Source of the DNA: Sphingomonas sp. OV641
Lineage (GTDB): Bacteria > Pseudomonadota > Alphaproteobacteria > Sphingomonadales > Sphingomonadaceae
Assembly: GCF_900109205.1 (NCBI RefSeq)
Contig: NZ_FNZB01000003.1
Coordinates: 1 to 64,000, forward strand
Direction: 5' to 3'
DNA length: 64,000 nucleotides
The notes under the pieces are model-generated. The model did no database searches and was not told the DNA's origin. It saw nothing but the letters and a program-made list of their open reading frames with translations. Position numbers and translations under genes: made by a program. Of the stretch, positions 8,910 through 18,406 are shown one piece after another. The stretch's first letter is position 1. Every line of letters starts with the position of its first letter.

Positions 8910-9758
8910 ATGGCGATCGACTGGGCAGAGAAGCGCGCTGCGTACAAGCGGGACGGTGTGGTCCATATCCCCGGCCTGCTCGATCGCAACCAGCTCGCCG
9001 AAACGCTGAAGGCGTGGGAATGGAGCCTCGCCAACCCCACGCCCGCCAACGCGCCGCTGCTGAAGCGTGATGGCGCGCCCCTGTTCTACAACGATTCGTT
9101 CCATCCCCGCGTGCTGGATGGCTATCGCGACATGCTGGATGGCTCGCCCATCCCGGCCGCCTGCGCGCAGCTCTGGGGCACCGATCCGGTCTGGTTCATC
9201 TACGAACAGGTGTTCCTGAAAGAAGGCGGCGATACGCGGCGCACGCCCTGGCACCAGGACGGATCCTATATTCCGATGGATGGGGAGGATAACGCCGTCG
9301 CCTGGATCACCTTCGATCCGCTGCGCCGGGAGGACAGCCTGGAATTCATCCCCGGTTCGCACCACGGCCCGATGTTCAACACCTCCGCCTTCGATCCGAA
9401 GGATGATACGCGCCCGATCGACGATCGCCTGCCGCTGCCGCGATTGCCCGATTTCGAGGCGGAGCGCGATCGTCACGAGATCGTCTCCTGGGCGGTCGAG
9501 CCCGGCGACGTCATCTTCTTCCACTTTCGTACCATGCATGGTGGCGCGCCGACACGCCCCGGCCAGCGCCGCCGCACGCTGACGCTGCGCTTCTTCGGCG
9601 AGCGGACCCATTATGATCCGAAGGCGGCGAAGTCGCTGCCGAACTTTCCCGACATGGCGACGAAGCTGAAGCCCGGTGAAACGATGCGCGCGCCCGGCTT
9701 CCTGCGCCTCCACCCCAAGGAAACCATGCCTCTGCCGGAGGCGGCAATGGCTGGCTGA
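8910..9758 (+). CDS. Phytanoyl-CoA dioxygenase (PhyH) family oxygenase
   Basis: This 282-residue cytoplasmic enzyme belongs to the Fe(II)/2-oxoglutarate-dependent dioxygenases. The facial triad is visible as His115-x-Asp117 (PWHQDGSY) and His210 (TMHGGAP), with a downstream Arg near 222 to bind 2-oxoglutarate. Bacterial PhyH-like enzymes hydroxylate a wide range of substrates, so the exact one is unknown. The start has GGGAGG eight bases upstream. The TGA stop lies inside the first unit of a four-copy 28-bp repeat. The downstream SDR and Baeyer-Villiger monooxygenase suggest hydroxylation, alcohol oxidation and then ketone-to-ester oxidation of one substrate, which is inference. Confidence 0.85.
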   Translation: MAIDWAEKRAAYKRDGVVHIPGLLDRNQLAETLKAWEWSLANPTPANAPLLKRDGAPLFYNDSFHPRVLDGYRDMLDGSPIPAACAQLWGTDPVWFIYEQVFLKEGGDTRRTPWHQDGSYIPMDGEDNAVAWITFDPLRREDSLEFIPGSHHGPMFNTSAFDPKDDTRPIDDRLPLPRLPDFEAERDRHEIVSWAVEPGDVIFFHFRTMHGGAPTRPGQRRRTLTLRFFGERTHYDPKAAKSLPNFPDMATKLKPGETMRAPGFLRLHPKETMPLPEAAMAG

Positions 9759-9864
9759 GCCGGAGGCGACTCAGAACAAGGCTGAGCCGGAGGCGACAAC
9801 AGAACAAGGCCGAGCCGGAGGCGAAAACAGAACAAGGTCGAGCCGGAGGCGACAACAAAACAAG
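9754..9864 (+). repeat. Four tandem 28-bp repeats between PhyH and SDR genes
   Basis: Units lie at 9754-9780 (27 bp), 9781-9808, 9809-9836 and 9837-9864. The core GAGCCGGAGGCGA plus A/C-rich tail ending AACAAG is kept in all, with 1-4 differences between units. The first unit overlaps the last codons and stop of the PhyH gene. The last runs into the GGAGAGG that serves as ribosome-binding site for the SDR. Because 28 is not a multiple of 3, each copy shifts the reading frame, so it is not a protein repeat. There are no spacers, so it is not CRISPR. Confidence 0.92.
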
Positions 9865-9870
9865 GAGAGG

Positions 9871-10815
9871 ATGGCGATGAAGGACTTCGGCGGAAAGGTG
9901 GCGGTCGTCACCGGCGGGGGCACGGGCATGGGCCGCGAACTGGTGCGCCAACTCGTCGCCGAGGGCGCCAGCGTCGCGATGTGCGATCTGTTTGCCGAAA
10001 CCATGGCCGAGACGGTGAGCCTGTGCGAGGCGGATGGCGTGCCGCAGGGCGTGCGCATCACCAGCCATGTCGCCGATGTCGGCGACGAGGAACAGGTGAA
10101 GCGCTTTGCCGCCGAGGTCGCGCGCGATCACCAGACCGATCACATCCACCTCCTCTTCAACAATGCCGGGATCGGCGGCGGCGGCAGCTTCGTGCTCGAC
10201 GACCGCGAGGAATGGGATCGCGTGTTCCAGATCTGCTGGTTCGGCGTCTATTATTCCTGCCGCGCCTTTTTCCCGATGCTGGAGCGGGCGAGCGAAGGCC
10301 ATATCGTCAACACATCAAGCGCTAACGGCTTCTGGGCGGCGCTGATGCCCGGCGTGTCGCAGACCGCGTACAGCGCGGCCAAGTTCGCCGTGAAGGGCTT
10401 TACCGAGGCGCTGGTGACGGACCTGCGCAACTATGCCCCGCACATCAAGGCGTCGATCGTCATGCCCGGCGGCGTCGGCACCCCGATCGGCCTCAACTCG
10501 CGCCGCGTCCTGTCTGGCGAGATGACGGAGGTTTCCCGTCGCAAGCTGCGCCAGCATCTGAAGATGATCGGTGTCGAGGGCGCGGACGCGATGGACGACA
10601 CAGCGCTGGAGGCGGCGCAGGCGATGCTGGCGAAGCGTTTCCAGGAACTGGCGCCGACCAGTGCCGCGCGCGCGGCGACGATCATCCTTGATGGCGTGAA
10701 GGCCGAACGCTGGCGCATCCTGGTGGGCGAGGATGCCGAGCGGCTCGACCGCCGCGTCCGCGCCGAGCCGGAACGCGCCTATGATCCCGATTTCCTCGCT
10801 TACGCCGTGGAATAA
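9871..10815 (+). CDS. Short-chain dehydrogenase/reductase (SDR)
   Basis: This 314-residue NAD(P)-dependent oxidoreductase has the nucleotide-binding GGGTGMGRE near residue 14, NNAG near residue 95, and the catalytic YSAAK near residue 167. A C-terminal extension of about 60 residues goes beyond the classical 250-residue SDR. An ATG at 9871 follows GGAGAGG from the end of the tandem repeat; an ATG at 9877 is also possible. The BVMO gene begins 50 bases downstream. The likely role is oxidation of a secondary alcohol to the ketone used by the BVMO, inferred from context. Confidence 0.88.
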   Translation: MAMKDFGGKVAVVTGGGTGMGRELVRQLVAEGASVAMCDLFAETMAETVSLCEADGVPQGVRITSHVADVGDEEQVKRFAAEVARDHQTDHIHLLFNNAGIGGGGSFVLDDREEWDRVFQICWFGVYYSCRAFFPMLERASEGHIVNTSSANGFWAALMPGVSQTAYSAAKFAVKGFTEALVTDLRNYAPHIKASIVMPGGVGTPIGLNSRRVLSGEMTEVSRRKLRQHLKMIGVEGADAMDDTALEAAQAMLAKRFQELAPTSAARAATIILDGVKAERWRILVGEDAERLDRRVRAEPERAYDPDFLAYAVE

Positions 10816-10865
10816 GGGCGCGGCGACATCATCATCCCAACGATAGAAGACAATGGAGAGGCACG

Positions 10866-12683
10866 ATGAGCAACAGCGACAGCCAGGAGGCAGTGCTCGA
10901 CGCGGATCTGGACATCGAGGCGCTGCGCGCGCGCTACAAGGCGGAGCGGGACAAGCGCCTGCGCACCGATGCGGACCGGCAATATAAGGAATTGTCGGGT
11001 GATTACGCCCGCTATGCCGAGGAAGATCCTTATGTGGCGCCCGGCTTCACCCGCGAGGCGCTGACGGATTTCGTCGAGGTGGCGGTGATCGGCGGCGGCT
11101 TCAGCGGCATGCTGGCGGCCGCGCGCCTGAAGGAGAAAGGCGTCACCGATCTTCGCATCATCGAGGCGGGCGGCGACTTCGGCGGCACCTGGTATTGGAA
11201 CCGCTACCCCGGCGCGCAATGCGATATCGAAAGCTATTGCTATCTGCCGCTGCTCGAGGAGCTCAATTACCTCCCCAAGGAGAAATACTCCTACGTCACC
11301 GAAATCTACGAGCACTGCCAGCGGATCGGGAAGCATTACGATCTCTATCCCATCACCCTGTTCCAGACGCGCGTCACGGAACTTGCCTGGGACGATGCGG
11401 ACAAGAGCTGGATCATCCGCACCAATCACGGCGATGCGATGCGTGCGCGCTTCGTCGTCTCGGCGCTCGGCACGGCGAGCCGCGCCAAGCTGCCCGGTAT
11501 TCCCGGAATTGAAAGTTTCGAAGGGCACAGCTTCCACACCAGCCGCTGGGACTATGACTATACCGGCGGCGACACGACCGGAAACCTCTGGAAGCTGGAG
11601 GACAAGACCGTCGCGATCATCGGCACTGGCGCCACCGCGATCCAGTGCATCCCCGCGCTCGGCCGGCACGCGAAGAAGCTTTATGTCTTCCAGCGTACGC
11701 CGTCCTCCGTCGACACGCGCGGCAACAGGCCGACCGATCCTGAATGGGCCCAATCGCTTGAGCCCGGCTGGCAGCGCGCACGGCGGCACAATTTCGCCGA
11801 CATCATCGAAGGCCGTCCGTTCGAGCATGATCTCGTCAACGACAATTGGACGTCGATCTTCCGCGAGGTGCAGTCCTTCGTCATCCGCAATGCGAAGAGC
11901 ATGGGGCCGGAGGCGGCCATCCGCCATGCAGAGGTCGCCGACTTCCGCAAGATGAACCGCATTCGTCAGCGCGTTGACGAGGTGGTGAAGGATCCGGAAA
12001 CTGCGGAGAAGCTGAAGCCCTGGTATCGTCAGTTCTGCAAGCGGCCGACCTTCAACGACGAATTCCTGCCCACCTTCAACCGTCCGAACGTCGAGCTGGT
12101 CGACGTCAGCGAAAGCAAGGGGGTGGAGCGGATCACGCCCAAGGGGCTCGTCGCCAACGGCCGGGAATATGCGGTCGATTGCATCATCTATGCCTCGGGC
12201 TTCGAGATCACCACTTCGTTCAAGCGCCGCGTCGGCTTCGACATCAAGGGGCGCGATGGCGTGCTGCTGCACGATTATTGGGCCGACGGATATAAGACGC
12301 TGCACGGCTTCGCGACGAACGGCTTCCCCAACTGGTTCTACATCGGCGTGTCGCAGAACGGCCTGTCGGTGAACATGACCGCGATGTTCGACGATCAGGC
12401 GCAGCATATTGCCTATATCATCGCCGAAGCCCGCAAGCGCGGCGTCACGGAAGTGGAGCCGACTCCCGAAGCGCAGGATGCCTGGGTCTCCACCATCAAG
12501 AAGCTGTCGGTGGTGAACCGCGCCTATCTCGAAAGCTGCACGCCCGGCTATTACAACAACGAAGGCGATCTGGAGGGCGGTCAGGCGGGCCAGACCTATG
12601 CGCCGGGCATCAACGCCTTCAACGCGCTGCTCGCCGACTGGCGCAACAATGGCGAGCTGGAAGGACTGGCGCTGCGCGGCTGA
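10866..12683 (+). CDS. Type I Baeyer-Villiger monooxygenase (flavin-dependent)
   Basis: This 605-residue FAD/NADPH enzyme inserts oxygen next to a ketone to give an ester or lactone. Two Rossmann motifs are clear: [12 protein letters not shown] (about residue 75) for FAD and [13 protein letters not shown] (about 257) for NADPH. The BVMO fingerprint FxGxxxHxxxW(P/D) is present as [12 protein letters not shown] (about 218-229). [15 protein letters not shown] is also typical of the class. The N-terminal extension of about 70 residues places it with the longer PAMO/CPDMO-like members. Start ATG 10866 has GGAGAG upstream. It is the last gene of the PhyH-SDR-BVMO group and is followed by a hairpin. 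Confidence 0.92.
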   Translation: MSNSDSQEAVLDADLDIEALRARYKAERDKRLRTDADRQYKELSGDYARYAEEDPYVAPGFTREALTDFVEVAVIGGGFSGMLAAARLKEKGVTDLRIIEAGGDFGGTWYWNRYPGAQCDIESYCYLPLLEELNYLPKEKYSYVTEIYEHCQRIGKHYDLYPITLFQTRVTELAWDDADKSWIIRTNHGDAMRARFVVSALGTASRAKLPGIPGIESFEGHSFHTSRWDYDYTGGDTTGNLWKLEDKTVAIIGTGATAIQCIPALGRHAKKLYVFQRTPSSVDTRGNRPTDPEWAQSLEPGWQRARRHNFADIIEGRPFEHDLVNDNWTSIFREVQSFVIRNAKSMGPEAAIRHAEVADFRKMNRIRQRVDEVVKDPETAEKLKPWYRQFCKRPTFNDEFLPTFNRPNVELVDVSESKGVERITPKGLVANGREYAVDCIIYASGFEITTSFKRRVGFDIKGRDGVLLHDYWADGYKTLHGFATNGFPNWFYIGVSQNGLSVNMTAMFDDQAQHIAYIIAEARKRGVTEVEPTPEAQDAWVSTIKKLSVVNRAYLESCTPGYYNNEGDLEGGQAGQTYAPGINAFNALLADWRNNGELEGLALRG

Positions 12684-12705
12684 CGCCGGCCGTTTGCAGG
12701 TGAGG

Positions 12706-12739
12706 CGGCGGCGATTTTCCACGCGAACAATCGCCGCCG
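12706..12739 (+). terminator. Hairpin terminator between BVMO and CinA-like gene
   Basis: Perfect 11-bp arms CGGCGGCGATT and AATCGCCGCCG enclose a 12-base loop, 22 bases past the BVMO stop. The AT pairs next to the loop and a modest T content after the right arm fit a terminator in a convergent gap. Confidence 0.5.
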
Positions 12740-12839
12740 TTGCCCCTTGCAGATGATGTGGCCGACTCTAATCCGTTACAGGCCGATTTGCGCCAATACT
12801 GGTCCGGGCGCTCGGCTGTAGCTGGCCGGACCAGGCCGA

Positions 12840-13355
12840 TCACACGCCGGCTGCGGTCGCCTCGCCAGCCGATTCCAGCGTGTCGACAAGAAACGCGAGT
12901 GCTGCCTGGGCGAAGGCGCCCATGTTGACGATCCGGTCGTTCGTACCGCTTTCGAAGGTCATCGATACACATAGGCTGGGGCCGCTCACCGCGATGCAGC
13001 TTCGCCCAGCCGGTGCGCCGCGTGGGTGCTGGTCCGGCCCTGCCGCGCCGCTTTCCGCGATGCCCCAATCGGCGCCGAAGCGATCCCGGATCGCCTCCGC
13101 CTGAACCCGCGCATAGCGCTCGGTCACCGACTCCATGCCCGCCAGCTCATCGCGCGATAGCCCCAGCAGCACATCGCGCCCGCGCAGCGAATAGACGACG
13201 CCCCCACCCCGGCAGAAGCGTGTCGCGCCCGGCACGGTCAGCAGGCCGGCGAGGATGAGACCGCCGGTGGCGCCATCAGCAACGGCGACCGTCTGCCGCC
13301 GCTCCACCAGAATGGCGCCAGCCCGCGCGGCAACAGGGGCAAGGTCGTTCAGCAT
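12840..13355 (-). CDS. CinA C-terminal domain (PncC-like) protein, altered active site
   Basis: This 171-residue protein resembles the stand-alone CinA C-terminal domain, which in PncC deamidates nicotinamide mononucleotide. Framework motifs are present: GGLILAGLLTVPGA, GGVVYS, and WGIAESGAAGP in place of the usual (S/T)G.AGP. However, the catalytic (E)S(C/S)TGG signature reads VADGATGG (about residues 25-32), so the nucleophilic Ser is replaced by Gly. The enzyme may be inactive on NMN or have another role. The gene diverges from the AlkB-like gene at 13487. Confidence 0.75.
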   Translation of the reverse strand: MLNDLAPVAARAGAILVERRQTVAVADGATGGLILAGLLTVPGATRFCRGGGVVYSLRGRDVLLGLSRDELAGMESVTERYARVQAEAIRDRFGADWGIAESGAAGPDQHPRGAPAGRSCIAVSGPSLCVSMTFESGTNDRIVNMGAFAQAALAFLVDTLESAGEATAAGV

Positions 13356-13486
13356 CCTCCAGCCATTCTCCAGTTCGTCGTTGGCGTTACCCTAAACCAG
13401 CCCGGATCGCCTGCGTAGCCCGGAAGCGGACTTGTTCGCGCGCCGTCAATACGTTCGTGTTCCTGATACGTTCGCAACGTGGTACA

Positions 13487-14095
13487 ATGGTCGCCATGAC
13501 CTTGGACTTGTTCGATCTTCCGGTTCTGCCCGGCCTTCGTTCGCAGGCCGATCTTGTCGACAAACATGAAGAAGTGGCGCTGATCGCGGCCATTGATGCC
13601 GCCAGCCTTTCGCCATTCCGGTTCCGAGGCTGGGAAGGGAAGCGACTGACGATTTCCTTCGGCTGGAGCTATGATTTCGAGCGCATGCGCCTCGAACATG
13701 CGGACGCTTTGCCCGATTGGCTGCTGCCGCTCCGCGATCGCGCGGCGGCCTTTGCCGGGTTGCCACCAGCCGACTTGGTGCAGGCGCTTCTGATCCGTTA
13801 TGATCCCGGCGCTGGCATCGGATGGCATCGGGATCGTCCCGCCTTCGAACATGTCGTCGGCCTGTCGCTCGGCGCGCCTGCCACCATGCGCTTCCGCCGC
13901 CGCGAGGGCGAGCGTTTCGCACGGGTCAACGTTCCGCTGGCGCCGCGCGGCGCGTATCACCTTTCCGGTGAGGCGCGGCACGATTGGGAGCATAGCATCG
14001 CCGAAATGGATCAGACCCGCTGGTCGATCACCTTCCGCAGCCTGGCGCGTCGGGAACTCGCCCGTTTGGCCAACGCCGGACCAGCGACGGCGTGA
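13487..14095 (+). CDS. AlkB-like 2OG-Fe(II) oxygenase
   Basis: This roughly 202-residue protein is a 2-oxoglutarate/Fe(II) dioxygenase of the AlkB type; members remove alkyl groups from nucleic acids. The triad is His114-x-Asp116 (GWHRDRP) and His169 (WEHSI), followed by the RWSITFR segment whose two Arg residues bind 2-oxoglutarate. LLIRYDPGAGIGWH is the typical family core. The ATG at 13487 or 13496 is preferred over an upstream start at 13457, since homology begins near LFDLPVLPGL. Regulation is not visible; no Ada operator is recognised. Confidence 0.85.
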   Translation: MVAMTLDLFDLPVLPGLRSQADLVDKHEEVALIAAIDAASLSPFRFRGWEGKRLTISFGWSYDFERMRLEHADALPDWLLPLRDRAAAFAGLPPADLVQALLIRYDPGAGIGWHRDRPAFEHVVGLSLGAPATMRFRRREGERFARVNVPLAPRGAYHLSGEARHDWEHSIAEMDQTRWSITFRSLARRELARLANAGPATA

Positions 14096-14222
14096 ATACA
14101 ATGACTTGCTGATCGATCGCCGATCAGGCGCAAAATGATCCACCGTCGCGCAATCGTAACCTGACCGCCGCCGCCGTTTCACATTCCCCGTCCAACCGCC
14201 GGGCAACAACTCGGGGGATAAA

Positions 14223-16553
14223 ATGGGTTATCGTAAGTCGTTCGCGGTCCTGCTTGCCACCACTGCGTTCGTCAGCGCGCCAGCGTTTGCGCAAGCGGTG
14301 ATCCAGGATCCGGCGGCCTCGGAAGGGGCTGGCGGCGACATCATCGTCACGGCGCAGAAGATCGAGCAGCGCGCGACGGACGTGCCGATCACCATTTCGG
14401 CCGTGACGGGCGAACGCATGGCGGAGATCGGCGTCAGTGATCTGGATGAGCTGTCCAACTACATTCCCGGCCTCAACATCCAGGAGCAGAGCGCCAATAA
14501 CCCCGGTATCGTGATCCGCGGCATCACCTCGGATTCCGGGTCGGCGCAGCAGGGGCCACGCGTGACGCTCTATTACAATGGCGTCGACATCTCGCGGTCG
14601 CGCGGTTCCTACCAGGCGATCTATGACATGGAGCGCGTGGAGGTCATCAAGGGGCCGCAGGCGACCCTGTTCGGCACCGCTTCTGCGGTCGGCGCGATCA
14701 GCCTCACTTCCGCCCGTCCGCGCGCCGGCTTTTCCGGTGCGTTGACCGCCGGCTATGGCAATTACGATGCCACGCTGCTTTCCGGCTATATCAACGGCGG
14801 CTCGGATACGCTTGCCGGTCGCATTGCCTTCGAATGGAAGAAGCGCGACGGCTATGTCGAGAACCTGTCCGAGCGGCAGGAAGAGGAACTCTATTCACAG
14901 GACCAGCTCGGCATTCGCGCGTCGGTGCGCTATGCCCCCACGGACGCACTGACCGTCGACCTGATCGGCACCTATGATCAGCAGCGCAACGGCGGCACTC
15001 CCTTCATCTCGCGCGTGCTGCCGACGGAGGCCGGGCCCGGAGATCCGTTTGGCAAGGCGCATCTTGGCGGCTCGCCCTTATCGGCTCAGGTGCTTGGCGA
15101 CGACCAGCTCGGCCTCAACCGTGAGGTATATGATCTCAATCTGACTGCGACCTACGAATTCGCGCCTGGCTTCACCTTCACGACGGTGAACGGCTATCGC
15201 GAGTTCGACAGCCGCGAGGTCTTCGATGCGGACGGCTCCGCGGCCTGGTTCCTTGAATTTGCGGAGATCTCGAAGGGCTGGCAGGCGAGCCATGAGGGGC
15301 GCTTCTCCTACAGCGATCCGCAATGGCGCGCGTCGTTCGGCTGGAACGTCTTTGTCGAGGACAATTTCCAGAACGTGCCCTTGTCCTCGGAAGAGGGTAC
15401 GTTCCTGCAATGCGCCTCATTCTTGCAAGGGGCGCCGCTTCTTCCGGGCCTGGGATGTATCAACGCCGCTGGCGTTGTCACGGCGGCGCAGGCGACGGCG
15501 CTGGCGACACGCGGTGCAGCGACCCAGATCCCTTATTCGTCCGAGTTCGAGAACCAGGGCGAGAATGACAGCTATTCCGTTTTCGCGGACACGACCTGGA
15601 TCCCGACCAGTGCCCTTGAGCTGACCGCGGGCGTGCGCCTGCTGATCGAACAGCGCAAGTCAGGCTATTTCGCCCGCGTTCCCCGTCCGATCCTCAACCC
15701 CGCGGCGACGTCGCTCGTCCCGGGTCAGATAGACACGGGCGGCCAGACCTTCACGGCGCAGCGATCCTATGCCGCCGTGCTGCCGCGCTTCAACGCGCTC
15801 TATCGCGTCAGCCCGGACGTCAACATCTTCGGCACCATCTCCAAGGGGCGTCGCTCGCCTGTGGTGCAGCTCAATGCACGCCTCTCCGGCGGTGTGGGCG
15901 TCCCCAACCTGCAACTGGTGCCGGAAGAAAACGTCTGGAACTATGAGGCCGGGCTGAAGGGTGCGCTGGGGCCGGTCTCCGGCTCGCTGGGTGTCTATTA
16001 CCAGAAGTACGATGGCTTCCAGGTCAGCGTTCTTCAGCCGAACGGAACTTCGCTGACGCAAAGTGCCGGTACTGCCAGCAATCTGGGCGTCGAGGCCGAG
16101 CTCAACGTGCGCGCAGCGTCATGGCTGAACCTCTTCGGCAACGTCGGCTTCATCGATGGCGGCATCGACGAGAACGATTCCTTCGCCTCGACCTTCTCGG
16201 GCGCGCGCTTCCGCTTGCAGCCGGAGTGGCAGGCAGCGGCCGGCTTCACCATCGACGCGCCGTTCGGCAACGACATGCGCTTCTTCATGACCCCGACGGT
16301 CACGTATCGTAGCCGCATCTTCTTCGAAGTGCCGAACAACATCGCCCTGTCGCAAGGCCCCGTCACGCTGGTCAACGCCCGGGCTGGTGTCAGCTTCGCC
16401 GACGAACGCTTCGAGGTGGCCGGCTTCATCCGCAATGCGACGGACGAACGCTATTTGCTTGACGCCGGAAACACCGGCGGCAGCTTCCGGACACCGACGT
16501 TCATCCCGGCCGAGCCGCGCTTCTACGGCGTCCAGCTCACCGGCCGCTTCTGA
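14223..16553 (+). CDS. TonB-dependent outer-membrane receptor
   Basis: This 776-residue receptor has a signal peptide ending APAFAQ (about residue 24). A TonB-box-like DIIVTAQK is near residue 40. The plug shows LSNYIPGLNIQ, IRGITSDSG and RVEVIKGPQATLFG. A long barrel ends in the consensus aromatic terminus (QLTGRF). It belongs to the large sphingomonad family of receptors annotated only as TonB-dependent. PhoD starts 11 bases after its stop, so the two are co-transcribed, and a phosphate-ester ligand is plausible. ATG 14223 is preceded by GGGGGAT. Confidence 0.93.
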   Translation: MGYRKSFAVLLATTAFVSAPAFAQAVIQDPAASEGAGGDIIVTAQKIEQRATDVPITISAVTGERMAEIGVSDLDELSNYIPGLNIQEQSANNPGIVIRGITSDSGSAQQGPRVTLYYNGVDISRSRGSYQAIYDMERVEVIKGPQATLFGTASAVGAISLTSARPRAGFSGALTAGYGNYDATLLSGYINGGSDTLAGRIAFEWKKRDGYVENLSERQEEELYSQDQLGIRASVRYAPTDALTVDLIGTYDQQRNGGTPFISRVLPTEAGPGDPFGKAHLGGSPLSAQVLGDDQLGLNREVYDLNLTATYEFAPGFTFTTVNGYREFDSREVFDADGSAAWFLEFAEISKGWQASHEGRFSYSDPQWRASFGWNVFVEDNFQNVPLSSEEGTFLQCASFLQGAPLLPGLGCINAAGVVTAAQATALATRGAATQIPYSSEFENQGENDSYSVFADTTWIPTSALELTAGVRLLIEQRKSGYFARVPRPILNPAATSLVPGQIDTGGQTFTAQRSYAAVLPRFNALYRVSPDVNIFGTISKGRRSPVVQLNARLSGGVGVPNLQLVPEENVWNYEAGLKGALGPVSGSLGVYYQKYDGFQVSVLQPNGTSLTQSAGTASNLGVEAELNVRAASWLNLFGNVGFIDGGIDENDSFASTFSGARFRLQPEWQAAAGFTIDAPFGNDMRFFMTPTVTYRSRIFFEVPNNIALSQGPVTLVNARAGVSFADERFEVAGFIRNATDERYLLDAGNTGGSFRTPTFIPAEPRFYGVQLTGRF

Positions 16554-16564
16554 GGAGACGGGAT

Positions 16565-18217
16565 ATGACGGTCAATCGACGTGGCGCGCTGGGCCTGATC
16601 GGCAGCGGTACGGCGCTGGCGCTGCCGGGCGCGGCTCTGGCAGCCCAGGCGGCGAAGATCCGCTTCGATCATGGCGTCGCGAGCGGCGATCCGGCGTCGG
16701 ACGGCGCGGTCATCTGGACGCGTGTGACGGCAGACGGCACCACCGCGGACGTGCCGGTGACGTGGCACGTCGCCGCGTCGGCAGATGGAAAATCCATCGC
16801 GTCGGGCAAGGTAACAGCTCGGTCGGCAGCCGATCACACGGTGAAGGTGGAAGTCACCCGGCTCCAGCCCGGCCGCGACTATTGGTACTGGTTCTCCGGT
16901 GAGGGCGAGGAGCGCTCGCCAATGGGCCAGTTCCGCACGTTGCCGGTGGGCGCGGCCGACGATCTGGTGCTCGCGATCGCCTCGTGCCAGCTTTACCCAG
17001 GCGGGCTGTTCAACGCCTATGCCGACATGGCCGCTCTGCCGCGGTTGGACGCGGTGGTCCACCTTGGCGACTATATTTATGAATATGGCGCAGAGGGTTA
17101 CGGCGTGGAGATCGGGCGTCGGCTCGGTCGCCTGCCGGATCCGCCACACGAAATCCTGACCCTTGCGGATTATCGGCGCCGCCATGCGCAGGTGAAGTCC
17201 GATGGCGACATGCAGGCGGCCCATGCCCGCGCGGCCTTCATCTGCGTGTGGGACGATCACGAAGTCGCCAATGACGGGTGGATCGGCGGGGCGGAGAACC
17301 ACGATCCTGCAACCGAGGGTGATTGGAAAGCGCGCAAGGCTGCTGCGATGCAGGCCTATTTCGAATGGATGCCGATCCGGGATCCCAAGGCTGGCAAGCC
17401 ATGGGAGGCGATCAACCGCAGCTTCGAATTCGGCGATCTGGCGACGCTCGCTATGGTGGAAACGCGCTTGCTGGCCCGTTCGCGACAAGCCGAGGTGAAG
17501 GGCGGCACGCCTGGCAAGGAGCAGTTCGCGGCGGTGATGGCTGAACGCGCGCGGCCCGATCGCGAGTTGCTGGGCCCTGATCAGCAGCGCTGGCTGGAAG
17601 GCGTGCTGGCGCAATCCGTCCGAGCCGCCAAGCCATGGCAGCTGCTGGGCAATCAGGTGATCATGGCGCGGGTGGCCGGCCCCGACCTGACCACCGGCCC
17701 GAATGCTGCAGCCAGTGCCGCGCGCATTGCCGCGCTGCCGCCTGCGTTTCGGCAGCGGATCGAGCAGGCGGCCGCCGGCTACAAGGCTGGTCTGCCGTTC
17801 AATTTCGACGCTTGGGACGGCTACCCCGCCGCGCGAGAGCGCCTGTACGCCGCCTTCCGGCGCGCCGGTTCGAAGCCGGTCGTGCTGGCGGGCGATAGCC
17901 ATGCGGCCTGGGCGAACGACCTGTATGACGATGGTGGCGCGCTCGTCGCGTCCGAGTTCGGCGCCACGGCGATCACCAGTCCGTCTTACGGCTCGCTGCT
18001 GCCCGGCATTGGCGAGGCGCTGGCCGACGCGAACAAGGAGGTCGCGTTCTGCGATCAGGACAGTAAGGGCTACACCCTGCTGACGCTGACCCCGGCTGCG
18101 GCGACTGCACAGTTCGTTGCCGTGTCGACGGTGCTGGCCAAGCCGTTCGACCGCCGGGTCGCCGCCACTTATCGCGCGCTTCCTGGTCAGGCGCGAACCA
18201 CGCTGGAGAAGCTCTGA
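16565..18217 (+). CDS. phoD: PhoD-type alkaline phosphatase/phosphodiesterase
   Basis: This 550-residue periplasmic metallophosphoesterase has a Tat signal with the twin Arg in VNRRGALGL (residues 3-11) and an Ala-rich h-region to about 27. An N-terminal Fn3-like domain covers about 30-128. The catalytic domain carries ASCQLYPGG, HLGDYIYEYG (metal-binding Asp169, Tyr170), VWDDHEVANDGW (about 227-238) and LAGDSHAAW (about 440). PhoD enzymes hydrolyse phosphomonoesters and diesters using Ca2+/Fe3+. It is in an operon with the receptor just upstream, which suggests outer-membrane uptake linked to periplasmic dephosphorylation. A GC-rich hairpin follows the gene. Confidence 0.92.
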   Translation: MTVNRRGALGLIGSGTALALPGAALAAQAAKIRFDHGVASGDPASDGAVIWTRVTADGTTADVPVTWHVAASADGKSIASGKVTARSAADHTVKVEVTRLQPGRDYWYWFSGEGEERSPMGQFRTLPVGAADDLVLAIASCQLYPGGLFNAYADMAALPRLDAVVHLGDYIYEYGAEGYGVEIGRRLGRLPDPPHEILTLADYRRRHAQVKSDGDMQAAHARAAFICVWDDHEVANDGWIGGAENHDPATEGDWKARKAAAMQAYFEWMPIRDPKAGKPWEAINRSFEFGDLATLAMVETRLLARSRQAEVKGGTPGKEQFAAVMAERARPDRELLGPDQQRWLEGVLAQSVRAAKPWQLLGNQVIMARVAGPDLTTGPNAAASAARIAALPPAFRQRIEQAAAGYKAGLPFNFDAWDGYPAARERLYAAFRRAGSKPVVLAGDSHAAWANDLYDDGGALVASEFGATAITSPSYGSLLPGIGEALADANKEVAFCDQDSKGYTLLTLTPAAATAQFVAVSTVLAKPFDRRVAATYRALPGQARTTLEKL

Positions 18218-18229
18218 GCCAGGCGGATC

Positions 18230-18262
18230 GGCCCGGGGGCGTAGTGCACCGCCGCCCGGGCC
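18230..18262 (+). terminator. Hairpin after phoD
   Basis: Arms GGCCCGGGGGCG and CGCCGCCCGGGCC pair with a single bulge around an 8-base loop, 12 bases after the stop. No T tract follows. Confidence 0.45.
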
Positions 18263-18335
18263 TGAACCATGTTGCAGTAAGTGGCCGTCTTCCCTGGCCG
18301 GGAAGCAGCTGTGTCGCATCGGCGCATCAAACGCT

Positions 18336-18357
18336 ATTGATAATCCCTCGCATCAAT
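18336..18357 (+). promoter_or_regulatory. Candidate operator (possible Fur-type) before siderophore receptor
   Basis: ATTGAT and ATCAAT form an inverted repeat with a 10-base spacer, in the only AT-rich stretch between phoD and the siderophore-type receptor. ATTGATAATCC resembles half of a Fur box. The assignment rests on location and on the receptor type only. Confidence 0.3.
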
Positions 18358-18406
18358 GTAGGAGGCGCCGCACCGGGGCAGGTAATGCCGATGAGTGGGG
18401 TGTATG

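Noticed and set aside
9754..9864. CRISPR array
   Set aside because: The four units are directly adjacent with no unique spacers, and no cas genes are in the window.
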